Assembly: GCF_000224085.1 (NCBI RefSeq)
Contig: NC_015945.1
Coordinates: forward strand, 2,906,501 to 2,970,500
Origin: Allomuricauda ruestringensis DSM 13258
GTDB lineage: Bacteria > Bacteroidota > Bacteroidia > Flavobacteriales > Flavobacteriaceae
Direction of reading: 5' to 3'
Length of the DNA stretch: 64,000 nt
Shown: positions 51,094 to 60,832 of the stretch, piece by piece
Numbering within the stretch: the stretch's first letter is position 1
Layout: each line of letters opens with the position of its first letter
The notes under the pieces: model-generated
Told to the model about the DNA's origin: nothing
The model's input: only the letters and a program-made list of their open reading frames with translations
Databases searched by the model: none
Made by a program: the position numbers and the translations under genes

Positions 51094-53532
51094 ATGAAAA
51101 ACAATAAAAAGTATATCCAAAGATTGAGTGAGATTGGGATGGATGATCTACCACGAGTTGGGGGGAAGAACGCCTCCCTTGGTGAAATGATCCAGAAGCT
51201 AACGGCCCAAAATATTAGGGTTCCCGATGGTTTCGCGGTAACAGTGGATGCCTATGATGCTTTTATTGCAGAAAACAATTTAAAGGAAAAAATAAATAAC
51301 GCTTTGGAAGGGCTGGACACCTCTGATATCATCCAGCTCAGGAAAGCGGGGTCCAATATCCGGAAATTGATTTCCAATGGTAAATTCCCGGTTTCCGTTG
51401 AAAAATCGATTTTGGAGTCTTATTACGTTTTATCCGCAGATTATGATCAAGAAGCCACGGATATTGCTGTACGTTCCTCCGCAACCGCTGAAGATTTACC
51501 GGATGCTTCTTTTGCAGGACAACAATCCACTTACTTGAATATCCGTGGAGGGGAAATGCTGCTGACGGCAATAAGAAGTTGTTTTGCGTCACTGTATACG
51601 GACCGGGCCATTTCCTATAGGTCGTCCCGGGGCTTTGATCACTTTGTGATCAAATTGTCGGTCTGCGTCCAAAAAATGGTACGTTCTGATCTGGGGGCTT
51701 CGGGCGTTGCTTTTTCATTGGACACGGAGAGCGGTTTTAAAGATGTGATCCTGATCAATGGGGCCTATGGATTGGGTGAACTTGTGGTAGGGGGCGAAAT
51801 ATCCCCGGATGAATTCATTGTGTTCAAGCCAACCATGAAAAAAGGCTTTAATGCCATTATTGACAAAAAGCTCGGCAGGAAGACACATAAAATGATCTAT
51901 GGAAACAAACCATTTGAAACGGTTCGGCAGGTCCCCGTGGAACAAAGTATCCAAGACACCTTTTGTTTAAAGGATGCCCAGATCATGCAACTGGCGCAAT
52001 GGGTCCAAAAAATTGAAGAACACTATAGTTCACGCAGGGGTTCATGGTGTCCTATGGACATCGAATGGGCCGTGGACGGTCTCACCAACGAACTTTTTAT
52101 AGTACAGGCAAGGCCAGAGACCATTCATTCACAAGAACAGTCTGACAGTATAAAGGAATATGAAATTGAGGAAGAGGACCAGTTAAAGGATAAACTAATT
52201 CTAGAAGGAGTCGCTGTAGGAGATAAAATTGGAACGGGAAAGGTACATCGAATCTTTACTTTGGATGGACGGGATGGCAGTTCGGACGAAACGGATTTCA
52301 AGGAGGGCAATGTTCTGGTCACCGAAATGACAGATCCCGATTGGGAACCATTGATGAAAAAGGCCTCGGCCATAATCACGGAAAAAGGTGGAAGGACCTG
52401 CCACGCGGCAATTGTGGCGCGTGAAATTGGTGTCCCCGCCATTGTGGGCGCTTCGAATGCAACAAGCTTGCTGAAGAACGGACAGAACATTACAGTATCG
52501 TGTGCGGAAGGCAATGTTGGAAAAGTGTACAAAGGAAAGATAAACTATAAACTCCACGAAACCGCGTATTCCGAATTTCCCAAGACCAAAACCCCTGTCC
52601 TGATGAACATCGGGTCACCAGAGTTGGCCTTCCAATACAGGAAAATACCCAATGGGGGCGTAGGTCTGGCCAGGGAGGAATTTATCATCAACAACTATAT
52701 AAAAGTCCACCCTTTGGCACTGTTAAAGCACAAAGGGCTCAACGACCCTTCACTTTCCGCATCGATAGAAGAACTAATGAAGGGTTACGAATCGGAGGAA
52801 GCCTTTTTTATAAACAAATTGGCGCAGGGAATAGCAAAAATAGGCGCAGCGTTTTATCCAAATCGGGTAATTACAAGATTATCCGATTTTAAGACCAATG
52901 AGTATTTCAACCTGTTGGGAGGAAATTATTTTGAGCCCAAGGAAGAAAACCCGATGATCGGGTGGCGTGGGGCCTCAAGATATTATTCCGAAACCTTTAA
53001 AGAGGCCTTTGTACTGGAATGCAAGGCCCTCAAAATGGTAAGGGATGATTTTGGATTGGAAAATATTACCGTTATGATCCCCTTTTGCAGGACTCCCCAG
53101 GAATTGATCAAGGTGTTGGAGATCATGGAAGAAAATGGTCTCAAACGAGGAGAAAGAGGTCTGGAAATTTATTTAATGGCAGAATTGCCGTCCAACGTGA
53201 TATTGGCAAATCAATTTGCTCCGATGATCGATGGGTTTTCCATTGGTTCCAATGATCTTACCCAATTGGTTTTGGGCCTTGACCGTGACTCCAGTTTGGT
53301 AGCGCATTTGTACGATGAACGCAACCCTGCGGTAAAGGATATGATAAAGTTATTGATAGCTGCTGCCAAGAAGCACAAGACCAAAGTGGGTATATGTGGC
53401 CAAGGACCTTCGGACTTTCCAGATTTCTCAAAGTTCCTTATTGAGGAAGGGATAGATACCATTTCAGTTACCCCGGATTCTATGTTAAAAACTTTGAAAG
53501 TGGTAAAGGAAATAGAAAATAAACTGAGATAG
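51094..53532 (+). CDS. ppsA: Phosphoenolpyruvate synthase
   Basis: This encodes 812 residues from MKNNKKYIQRLSEIGMDDL (ATG 51094). The N-terminal ATP-grasp domain has GGKNASLGEMI, VRSSATAEDLPDASFAGQQ and DIEWAVDG. The central phosphohistidine domain has GGRTCHAAIVAREIGVPAIV (His437), and the C-terminal TIM barrel has GSNDLTQLVLGLDRD and CGQGPSD. It makes PEP from pyruvate and ATP for gluconeogenesis. It follows genes that generate pyruvate, so growth on the sugar would route carbon upward through PEP. Confidence 0.95.
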   Translation: MKNNKKYIQRLSEIGMDDLPRVGGKNASLGEMIQKLTAQNIRVPDGFAVTVDAYDAFIAENNLKEKINNALEGLDTSDIIQLRKAGSNIRKLISNGKFPVSVEKSILESYYVLSADYDQEATDIAVRSSATAEDLPDASFAGQQSTYLNIRGGEMLLTAIRSCFASLYTDRAISYRSSRGFDHFVIKLSVCVQKMVRSDLGASGVAFSLDTESGFKDVILINGAYGLGELVVGGEISPDEFIVFKPTMKKGFNAIIDKKLGRKTHKMIYGNKPFETVRQVPVEQSIQDTFCLKDAQIMQLAQWVQKIEEHYSSRRGSWCPMDIEWAVDGLTNELFIVQARPETIHSQEQSDSIKEYEIEEEDQLKDKLILEGVAVGDKIGTGKVHRIFTLDGRDGSSDETDFKEGNVLVTEMTDPDWEPLMKKASAIITEKGGRTCHAAIVAREIGVPAIVGASNATSLLKNGQNITVSCAEGNVGKVYKGKINYKLHETAYSEFPKTKTPVLMNIGSPELAFQYRKIPNGGVGLAREEFIINNYIKVHPLALLKHKGLNDPSLSASIEELMKGYESEEAFFINKLAQGIAKIGAAFYPNRVITRLSDFKTNEYFNLLGGNYFEPKEENPMIGWRGASRYYSETFKEAFVLECKALKMVRDDFGLENITVMIPFCRTPQELIKVLEIMEENGLKRGERGLEIYLMAELPSNVILANQFAPMIDGFSIGSNDLTQLVLGLDRDSSLVAHLYDERNPAVKDMIKLLIAAAKKHKTKVGICGQGPSDFPDFSKFLIEEGIDTISVTPDSMLKTLKVVKEIENKLR

Positions 53533-53719
53533 AAAAATCTAGGGTATATGGAATTGTTTTTTTCAAAACTCAAATACCATTTAAGAACAGAACAATGGAA
53601 ACTTGTATATGAGCGACCGTTACATAATAAGGGCATACGTAAATAACCGAAATTTCCAGTGTTTGCTCTTGTACAGACAAACCGACAATTAAAATTAATC
53701 GATAATAAATTTAAAATGC

Positions 53720-54949
53720 ATGGGAGCACCAAATATTGAATCAAAAAATACAAGACTTATATTATTTTACGCAAGTTGTTTTGCAGTAATAACCAATGCT
53801 TTTTCCTTTAGTATAAGAGCGGGTATTCTGCCTCAATTGGGTGAGGAGTTGAACCTTTCTGGTGAGGAATTGGGGTATATCAATTCCATGTGGTTCTTAG
53901 GTTTTCCCATTTCCATGATAATTGGTGGGCTGGTGTACAATAAAATTGGTGGTAAATTGATTATGCAATTTGCCTTTTTTGCGCATACCATTGGAATTAT
54001 TATGACAATTTATTCTGGAAGTTATGCCGGATTACTGATTTCTACCTTATTGATCGGCTTCGGAAATGGATGTACAGAAGCAGCTTGTAACCCTATGATT
54101 GCGGATTCATATAAAGGAAATACGATAATTAAAATGATGAATCGTTTTCATATGTGGTTCCCGGGTGGTATTGTGATTGGAGCATTGATTTCGAAATTTA
54201 TGACCGACGGCGGGTTCGGATGGCAATCTCAAATATGGATATTGTTGGTTCCTACCCTTATCTATGCTTATTTATTTTATGGAAAACCTTGGCCAGAGGC
54301 AAAGACAAAAGAAGAGGCTTCATTGTCATATAATTTTAAAGCAATGGGAACCCCATTGTTCATTTTTATGTTGATATGTATGTCTCTAACCGCGGCTTCA
54401 GAATTTGGACCTCAACAATGGGTCGGATTGATACTTGCAAGAAGTGGCGCTGAACCTATGCTGATTTTAGCTTTGGTAACAGGACTAATGGCAGTTGTCA
54501 GGTACTTTGGAGGAGCTGTTGTTAAAAAGTTGGACCAAACCGGTGTCTTCTTGGCTGCTAGTATTTTAACGCTTCTCGGTATATTTTTATTCAGTACCCA
54601 AACAGGTGGCATGGCCTATGTAGCAGCTATCATTTACGCTTTTGGAATCGCATACTTTTGGCCTAATATGCTAGGGTTTGTGGCTGAAAAAATCCCGAAA
54701 AGTGGTGCCATAGGTTTGTCGGTTATTGGTTCGGTAGGGATGGTCGCTGGTTCATTCTTTCAGCCGATTATAGGTGCTTGGATTGATTCGAACAGGTCAA
54801 TAGCAAAAGCAAAAGGAATTACTGGTGATGAACTGGAGTTGGTTGCAGGTCAGGCCACTATGCAAAATATGACCATATTCCCTGCCATTTTAATTGTATT
54901 GTTCATTATCCTTTTTATATGGGTTAAAAAAATAAAGCAAAGCCAGTAG
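53720..54949 (+). CDS. MFS sugar transporter
   Basis: This 409-residue protein has about twelve membrane helices: LGYINSMWFLGFPISMIIGG, LLISTLLIGFGNGCTEAACNP and MWFPGGIVIGALIS in the N-half, and the PQQWVGLIL loop with GMAYVAAIIYAFGIAYFWP in the C-half. It belongs to the major facilitator superfamily, near sugar/H+ symporters by length and position, although clear FucP motifs were not seen. As the last gene of the locus it probably imports the monosaccharide or sugar acid across the inner membrane. Confidence 0.87.
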   Translation: MGAPNIESKNTRLILFYASCFAVITNAFSFSIRAGILPQLGEELNLSGEELGYINSMWFLGFPISMIIGGLVYNKIGGKLIMQFAFFAHTIGIIMTIYSGSYAGLLISTLLIGFGNGCTEAACNPMIADSYKGNTIIKMMNRFHMWFPGGIVIGALISKFMTDGGFGWQSQIWILLVPTLIYAYLFYGKPWPEAKTKEEASLSYNFKAMGTPLFIFMLICMSLTAASEFGPQQWVGLILARSGAEPMLILALVTGLMAVVRYFGGAVVKKLDQTGVFLAASILTLLGIFLFSTQTGGMAYVAAIIYAFGIAYFWPNMLGFVAEKIPKSGAIGLSVIGSVGMVAGSFFQPIIGAWIDSNRSIAKAKGITGDELELVAGQATMQNMTIFPAILIVLFIILFIWVKKIKQSQ

Positions 54950-55200
54950 CGGAATATCATTAAACTGAAGTATTGTCCTGTTGTGTATCTGAAGGCTTGC
55001 TAATACGAAGTAGTTAATATAGCATTGCTTTAATTATCTCACGTCCATAATCATTTATCGAACTTTAACATATTTAGATTAATTGTAGTGTTCTCCCAAC
55101 AACTAGACATCTGGTATCTGTATTATCGTGTAAAGTGTTAACTAATACAATGCCTTATTATGTCCTCTTTAAAACGATAACCATTGAGTATTTGTAATAG
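54950..55200. other. Gene-free interval after the MFS gene
   Basis: AT-rich; no frame, hairpin or promoter could be supported. Confidence 0.4.
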
Positions 55201-55351
55201 TGGATAGGACGGATAACGAGAACCACTAAAAACGGAAAGTTTGAGCCACTTTTTATTCTGCTGTAAATGAATGTGAATCAATGACTTATTTGTAATTTAA
55301 CTATACTTACTTTTTTCCGTTTTGGGTGGTATATTATGCCCGTTTTTTGTA
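55201..55351. repeat. IS-derived repeat, copy 2
   Basis: It closely matches 23815-23963, with a few small indels, and ends GTGGTATATT-ATGCCCGTTTTTTGTA. It is fused directly to a transposase fragment, which shows that the repeat family travels with IS debris. Confidence 0.75.
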
Positions 55352-55353
55352 AG

Positions 55354-55611
55354 ATAGAGCGTTACCGCCGTTCGATGAAGAACATCATCAAACTGGACAA
55401 CTACTATCTGTCGGGGGAACTCAAAGAAAGATTGGAGGAGTTCGTGGACTATTACAACAACAGGAGATACCACGAATCATTGGACAACCTGACGCCTGCC
55501 TCTATATATTATGGGTATGGCAAAAAGATATTGGAAAACCGTAAATTGATAAAGAAAAGAACGATGCTCAAAAGAAGGAAAGAGCACCAAATTCAAAAGT
55601 TGAAACCATGA
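55354..55611 (+). pseudogene. IS3-family transposase, C-terminal fragment
   Basis: About 85 residues remain of the integrase core end: ERYRRSMKNIIKLDNYYLSG, LEEFVDYYNNRRYHESLDNL, TPASIYYGYGKKILE. The DDE residues other than this C-terminal region are missing. The frame as called begins MPVFCK, which comes from the fused repeat. A GGACCGGTCC palindrome follows at 55621-55630 and may be part of the IS end. Confidence 0.85.
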
Positions 55612-55647
55612 CCTAACTTTGGACCGGTCCAGTTCAGATTCATAATT

Positions 55648-55808
55648 TTATCGTTATAACGGTAATTCAATACGCCTTTTTGATTATCATTCAATTTTTC
55701 AAGTGTAAATCATATATTTTACTGTTATGGCGGTAAAATTGGGTTTTTTACATTTTTTTATGCTCCCTGTAATAGTAAATAACCTATATTTACTGCTAAA
55801 ACGGTAAA
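55648..55808. promoter_or_regulatory. Three inverted-repeat operators of the hipBST-like operon
   Basis: The sites at 55648-55665 (TTATCGTTATAACGGTAA), 55717-55738 and 55789-55808 share TTTACyG-N6-CGGTAAA. Their centres (55656.5, 55727.5, 55798.5) are exactly 71 bp apart. The last one touches the hipB start codon. They are most likely bound by the HipB-like protein for autorepression. Confidence 0.7.
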
Positions 55809-55809
55809 A

Positions 55810-56025
55810 ATGAATAATTTTAGTTTAGGTTCTATGGTAAAGGACCATCGTAAGAAGGCAGGGCTTACACAGCTTGAATTGGCCAATTTGGCTGGAGTTG
55901 GGAAAACCACCGTTTTTGATATTGAAAAAGATAAAGAGACTGTTCGTTGGAACAATCTTTTAGCAGTGCTCGAGGTTTTAAATATAAAAGTGGAATTTAC
56001 AAGTCCATTGACAACTGAACAATGA
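55810..56025 (+). CDS. hipB: HipB-like XRE antitoxin/repressor
   Basis: This 71-residue protein is essentially a single helix-turn-helix domain: LGSMVKDHRKKAGLTQLELA, NLAGVGKTTVFDIEKDKETV, RWNNLLAVLEVLNIKVEF. This is the HipB pattern. It overlaps the next gene by 4 bp (ATGA). It would repress the operon through the three upstream dyads and help to neutralise the kinase. Confidence 0.9.
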   Translation: MNNFSLGSMVKDHRKKAGLTQLELANLAGVGKTTVFDIEKDKETVRWNNLLAVLEVLNIKVEFTSPLTTEQ

Positions 56026-56339
56026 TGAGAAAGGCAGTTGTATATACCCATGGCAAAAGAGCAGGAGTACTTACCGAAGTTTCTCCAAATGAATATCATT
56101 TTGATTATGATGAAGATTATGATGGAGATTCTATCTCATTGACCATGCCAGTAAGCCAGAAAAAATACAGTTTTAAATCATTCCCCCCCTTTTTTGAAGG
56201 TTTGTTGCCTGAGGGTGTAATGTTGCAGGGGCTATTGAGGATTGTAAAAATTGATCAAAAGGATTATTTCTCACAATTAATGGCGACAGGTGCTGATCTG
56301 GTTGGTGCAATAACCGTAAAACCAATGGAGGATGAATAG
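56022..56339 (+). CDS. hipS: HipS-like protein (separate HipA N-terminal subdomain)
   Basis: This 105-residue protein matches only the N-terminal subdomain 1 of HipA: KAVVYTHGKRAGVLTEVSPN, YDGDSISLTMPVSQKKYSF and PPFFEGLLPEGV. In one-piece HipA this is fused to the kinase; here it is a separate gene, overlapping hipB by 4 bp and the kinase gene by 8 bp. In the tripartite HipBST system HipS acts as the antitoxin. A role of that kind here is inference from gene order. Confidence 0.87.
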   Translation: MMRKAVVYTHGKRAGVLTEVSPNEYHFDYDEDYDGDSISLTMPVSQKKYSFKSFPPFFEGLLPEGVMLQGLLRIVKIDQKDYFSQLMATGADLVGAITVKPMEDE

Positions 56340-57255
56340 GTGCCCAATCACATACGAACTGTGCGGTACGGCGAAATACAGTGGGAGAGGACTAAAAATG
56401 ATTGCACCCAAATTAACCGATCTGAAGGATTTACCCTATTCAGCAGCCGAATTGAGACGGGAATCAGCAAATAGGGCCAAGAAACTATCCATCCAAGGGG
56501 TACAACCTAAATTAAGTGCAACTGTTTCCGTGGTTGACCAGGAATTTAAAATTGTAGATCAATTCGGAACCTACATCATAAAACCGCAAAATGATTTATT
56601 TCCCCAGTTGCCCGAAAATGAGGACCTGACCATGCGCATGGCTAAAGCCTATGGCTTGAATGTTCCATTTCATGGGATGGTATATGCCAAGGATGGCAGT
56701 CTCTCGTATTTTATAAAACGTTTCGATCGTTATGGCAAGGGAAAGAAATACGCTGTGGAGGATTTTGCACAATTAACGGGAAATACGAGGGATACCAAAT
56801 ACCGCTTTACCATGGAAAGAGTGGTTCCCGTTGTTGATGAGTTTTGTTCATTTCCCGTTGTTGAAAAGGCTGATTTTTTTAAAAGGATAATTTTCTGTTA
56901 TGTAACTGGAAATGAGGATATGCATTTAAAAAACTTTTCCTTGATTACAAAAAACGGAAAAACCACCTTGGCACCAGCCTATGATCTATTGAATTCCACA
57001 ATTTCCATTAAAAATCCAGAAGAAGAAATCGCATTGACCTTAAAAGGAAAAAAAAGCAATTTCATAGCATCGGATTTTATTGGTTATTATGCGAAAGAGC
57101 GATTACAATTGAATGATAGAATAATTGAAGTGATTCTTGGGGACATGTATCAGGCAACTCCAAAATGGAAGGAGTTGATAGCAGTTTCTTTTCTTTCGGA
57201 TGAAATGAAAGAGAAATATCTAAATCTATTGGAGTCGAGATTGAAATTGTTTTGA
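56332..57255 (+). CDS. hipT: HipT-like toxin kinase (HipA C-terminal domain)
   Basis: This encodes 307 residues. The kinase core has the Gly-rich/autophosphorylation loop KLSIQGVQPKLS (51-62), TYIIKP (Lys84, ATP), the catalytic loop GNEDMHLKNF (Asp196, Asn201) and the metal-binding PAYDLLNS (Asp218). HipA/HipT kinases phosphorylate aminoacyl-tRNA synthetases and arrest translation. The SIQ in the loop is the position where HipT proteins autophosphorylate. Start ATG 56332 overlaps hipS by 8 bp. The first 22 residues include CPITYELCG, a possible zinc-like Cys pair. Confidence 0.92.
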   Translation: MNRCPITYELCGTAKYSGRGLKMIAPKLTDLKDLPYSAAELRRESANRAKKLSIQGVQPKLSATVSVVDQEFKIVDQFGTYIIKPQNDLFPQLPENEDLTMRMAKAYGLNVPFHGMVYAKDGSLSYFIKRFDRYGKGKKYAVEDFAQLTGNTRDTKYRFTMERVVPVVDEFCSFPVVEKADFFKRIIFCYVTGNEDMHLKNFSLITKNGKTTLAPAYDLLNSTISIKNPEEEIALTLKGKKSNFIASDFIGYYAKERLQLNDRIIEVILGDMYQATPKWKELIAVSFLSDEMKEKYLNLLESRLKLF

Positions 57256-57513
57256 TGCCGATGTTAAGGCTCAGCAGTTTTTTGGGAGGATAGTTAATTC
57301 CTATTGATTCTTTCTATAATTTTATATCATGAAATGAGGGCAAATCTTATTTCAAAAGCTCTTTTTTTGATTTTGTTGTGCAATCAGGTGTGCATGATTT
57401 TTGAAATTGTCATAAATTAATGATTAACAAAGTGTTATAAGTGTGTGGCTAAGTCTACCACCCCGACTAAAAAAAAGTTCATTTGATATCAAATGGGATT
57501 GTAAATAATTAAG

Positions 57514-57545
57514 AACCAGAAAATTAATATTTTCTGGTTTTTTTT
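57514..57545. terminator. Terminator between hipT and the ABC/M1 gene
   Basis: AACCAGAAAAT pairs with ATTTTCTGGTT, followed by a run of eight T on the plus strand. The remaining 57256-57670 shows no gene. Confidence 0.8.
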
Positions 57546-57670
57546 ATGCCCAAATTAAACCTAGTATAAAGATGTACAATGGGGTGTCCTGTTTTTATCT
57601 AATATCTACATACCCCCCGTCAAAATTAGGATTCAGTGATTAGGTTCGGATAGAATCGGAATCATTTTTT

Positions 57671-60600
57671 TTACTCGAATAGTGATTTGACTTTAGTATG
57701 ATGGGATGTATCACTTACTTCAAGTATCTCCTCTAATAGGTCTAAAGTTATAGGTCTTGCCTTTGGATACCTGTTTTTTTGAAAGAAAGATTTCAGGGCA
57801 CTGTTCAATTGGTTTTCTCCAATTAATTCACTCAACTCAACAAATACCATAGCGCCTTTTGAGTAGGCTAAATAGGTTTCACCCGGAGCCACTCTAAGTA
57901 GGGATTTTTTTTCGTGTAACCCTTTTTCAGCGTCATAAATTTGTTGATGGATGGCCAGACGTTCCATCATTTTTTTCTTCCCATACATTTTTTTGTAGAC
58001 CATCATTTCTGTATACATGGCCAAACTTTCTGTCAGCATAGAATAGCCCTCTCGATAGTCAGGTGCAATTTGATTGGTGCCCCACCAAAAATGGGCAACT
58101 TCATGTCCCGCAAGTTCGTTGACTACGTCCTGATTGTCTCCTGCATCGAGGTTGGCATTGAAGGTCATGTTCTCCGTCATAAAAATGGTTCCGGGATAAG
58201 CAGTTCCCGCAAAGCCTTGTGTAAATGAAGATACCTCAGAGTACCTGATGGACGTAAAGGGGTAAGGGCCAAAATTTTCGGTACAGTAGTCCAAGGTAAG
58301 CTTGGTGTTTTTGATAAGGTGTTCAACATTGTTCTTATGCAATGGATGATGATATACGCTTATGTTGATGTTGTTATGCTTAACACTTTTTATTTGATAG
58401 GCTCCAGAAGAAAGTGCAAAACGGAACGGAATGGATTTGGCGTTGTATTCATAATAATTTCTATCATCAACCTGCCACTGTTTTTTCAATTCTCCGATAC
58501 CTACCGCTATTTGATCTTCATTGGTGGAAATTTGCATGGTAAGATCAATGGCATCATCCCTTTTTTCCTTAGGTGCTTCCAGCTTTTGCCATTTAGTAGA
58601 TTTACCTAAACCATGTGTTTCTCTTAATGCTACCTCAGTGAGTTCCTTTCCTTCATCATATCCAAATTGTGGAAAGTATCGGCTGATGCGCATAAATGAT
58701 CCATCCTCAACAACGGAATTAAAAGGATTGTGGCCATTTATGGCTTGCCATTTATAGGAGGTTTTAAAAATCAGTTTTGCGGAATCTTTTGATTGAACAG
58801 GCCGATTAAGGATCAACTCCGATACGTGATCTTCAATTTTTATTTTTTCATTTCCATATTCATAAACAAGGGATATAATCTCCATTTCCTCGGGAACATC
58901 TATCAAAATGGAATCGATTGGTTTGAGGTGCGTGTTTTTTAGGATATATTCACCTTTAATGGTATAGGAATGTTCATCCGGATATAGATCAATTTGAGTA
59001 TTTACTTTTTTGATTGTCGGTTGTTGTATGTTTTGATATTTCCTATACTTTTTTTCATAGGATACCTGCTCTTTAACCAATTCCTCTTTTCCTTTTTTTG
59101 GAACATGATTTTCTAAGTACCGTAAGGCACTGACAACTGCAAGGAATGTAAAAATGGCAATACCAATAACTTTAAAGAATCTTTTGGAAGGAAGCTTTAT
59201 GAAGTTGTAGAGCATGAATACAGTCCCTATCAATGAAAAACCAAAGGCCAATCGCCAAAGGAAGGGATATAGGTAAGCACCATAGCCTAAAAAGTCGCTG
59301 TAAGTTCCTCGATATCCAGAGAAAAACCGAAACAACGAATTAGTTATGATGCTTTTGGCAATGGGGGTGGCGAGAAGCAAAAAACATACTATTGAAACAC
59401 CCAATGCCATGGATTTGTTCTTGCTAACGGTATTTATAAAAAGTAAGAAAAGGGCAAAGAGCAACAAGGGAAGCGTATTAAAAACGAATACCCCAAAATA
59501 GGCTTCCCAATCAAAAACCGTGAAACGGAAAACCAACTGAAAAACAATAGCTTCCATCAGCATTATTGCCGTGAGGGAAAATATCAAGAGCACAATGCTT
59601 CCCATATGTCCGATACGCTTTTCAATGGCATAGTAGGTTGTTTTCTCAATTAAGGAAAAACCGCTGGCCTTGCTTCTCCAAAAGATATCGTTCACAAAAT
59701 AAACCAAGACCAAACCTCCCAAAGCATAAAAAGTGCCGTTAATGGTTTGTGCTAAAAGACCAGAACTGGCATAGAGTTGTGGTAAACGGATTCCTTTGTT
59801 GATATCATCGAACATTTCTACACCTACATAAAACAGCAGCAATATGGATATGGATACAAAAGCAATGCTTTTGAATAAATAGATTGAATCAACCTTTATG
59901 AACGATAGTATTGCTTGCCATTTTGATGTATTGCTAAATACATTTGCCACCGTGGAGTAAGGCTGTGGCGGATAGCTTCTTTTTAAGCTGCTTAGCTGCT
60001 TTTTTGATTTCCTTTTAAATCGAGGTAGGAATGAAAAGGAGCGCATCCCAAAATATACCATGCCAAAGGAGAAAAGTATAAAAGCCAACCTGTTGATGAA
60101 CAGTAGGTTGGAAAGGGGTACAACTTGATTGTTCCGTTGAAGGACATTAAGGTCTTTGGCTTCAAAAAAGTATCCGGATAGCCCAAATAAATCAGCTAAA
60201 GCGGAAACACGTTGCACCCATACGGATTGTGGTAACGCTTGAGCCATAAAAGGGGCATTGGAAAACATCAGGGCGATCATGTACAGTACATAGAGCAATA
60301 CCCCCGAAATAGCTACTAATAATTTATTTTTAAATCTTTGCGCAACAAAAAACAGGATGCTGCACACCACCAATGTATTCACAGCTCCGAATATCAAAAA
60401 CGGATAAAGAAAATTCCAGAGATCAAAGCCTGGGTTCATCTGGGTATCTGCAGCCAAATGAAGCCCGACAGCATAACCGGTAACCAAGATGAAAAAACCA
60501 AAAAGAGTAAATAGGTAAAACGAACAGAAACGCGCGAGAGCAAATGCTTTCTTCTTGATAGGGGTGGAGAAAACGATCAGACCATAATTGGCATCTTGTT

Positions 60601-60832
60601 CTTTGAACAATAAAGGAAAGGCCAGAACAGTGGCAATTAAAATGATGATAAGGCTCAATAGCCCGATCATAAACCCTACCGAATATGGGGCGTTTGCCGC
60701 AAGTTCATCGCCAACCGAAATATTGAACTTAAACCCGATCATGAACCCGATACCTACAAAAACCAGTAAGGCAATGTATGTCGCTTTTTGCTTAGCTAAG
60801 ATCTGTATATCGTTTAAGAAAATTGTTCTCAC
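57671..60832 (-). CDS. ABC transporter permease fused to an M1-type metallopeptidase
   Basis: This encodes 1053 residues. The first 560 or so hold about twelve membrane helices of an ABC-2-type permease (AFALARFCSFYLFTLFGFF and others). The rest is a soluble M1 aminopeptidase-like domain with GHEVAHFWWG (HExxH, His910-His914) and the third ligand in LTES (Glu935). This permease/peptidase fusion is known in Bacteroidota; the substrate is not. It overlaps the ATPase gene by 4 bp. The peptidase may process a peptide exported by its own channel. Confidence 0.92.
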   Translation of the reverse strand: MRTIFLNDIQILAKQKATYIALLVFVGIGFMIGFKFNISVGDELAANAPYSVGFMIGLLSLIIILIATVLAFPLLFKEQDANYGLIVFSTPIKKKAFALARFCSFYLFTLFGFFILVTGYAVGLHLAADTQMNPGFDLWNFLYPFLIFGAVNTLVVCSILFFVAQRFKNKLLVAISGVLLYVLYMIALMFSNAPFMAQALPQSVWVQRVSALADLFGLSGYFFEAKDLNVLQRNNQVVPLSNLLFINRLAFILFSFGMVYFGMRSFSFLPRFKRKSKKQLSSLKRSYPPQPYSTVANVFSNTSKWQAILSFIKVDSIYLFKSIAFVSISILLLFYVGVEMFDDINKGIRLPQLYASSGLLAQTINGTFYALGGLVLVYFVNDIFWRSKASGFSLIEKTTYYAIEKRIGHMGSIVLLIFSLTAIMLMEAIVFQLVFRFTVFDWEAYFGVFVFNTLPLLLFALFLLFINTVSKNKSMALGVSIVCFLLLATPIAKSIITNSLFRFFSGYRGTYSDFLGYGAYLYPFLWRLAFGFSLIGTVFMLYNFIKLPSKRFFKVIGIAIFTFLAVVSALRYLENHVPKKGKEELVKEQVSYEKKYRKYQNIQQPTIKKVNTQIDLYPDEHSYTIKGEYILKNTHLKPIDSILIDVPEEMEIISLVYEYGNEKIKIEDHVSELILNRPVQSKDSAKLIFKTSYKWQAINGHNPFNSVVEDGSFMRISRYFPQFGYDEGKELTEVALRETHGLGKSTKWQKLEAPKEKRDDAIDLTMQISTNEDQIAVGIGELKKQWQVDDRNYYEYNAKSIPFRFALSSGAYQIKSVKHNNINISVYHHPLHKNNVEHLIKNTKLTLDYCTENFGPYPFTSIRYSEVSSFTQGFAGTAYPGTIFMTENMTFNANLDAGDNQDVVNELAGHEVAHFWWGTNQIAPDYREGYSMLTESLAMYTEMMVYKKMYGKKKMMERLAIHQQIYDAEKGLHEKKSLLRVAPGETYLAYSKGAMVFVELSELIGENQLNSALKSFFQKNRYPKARPITLDLLEEILEVSDTSHHTKVKSLFE

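Noticed and set aside
53211..53753. Minus-strand frame of 180 codons at the end of ppsA
   Set aside because: Antisense to conserved ppsA sequence and extends over the intergenic region; no family match.
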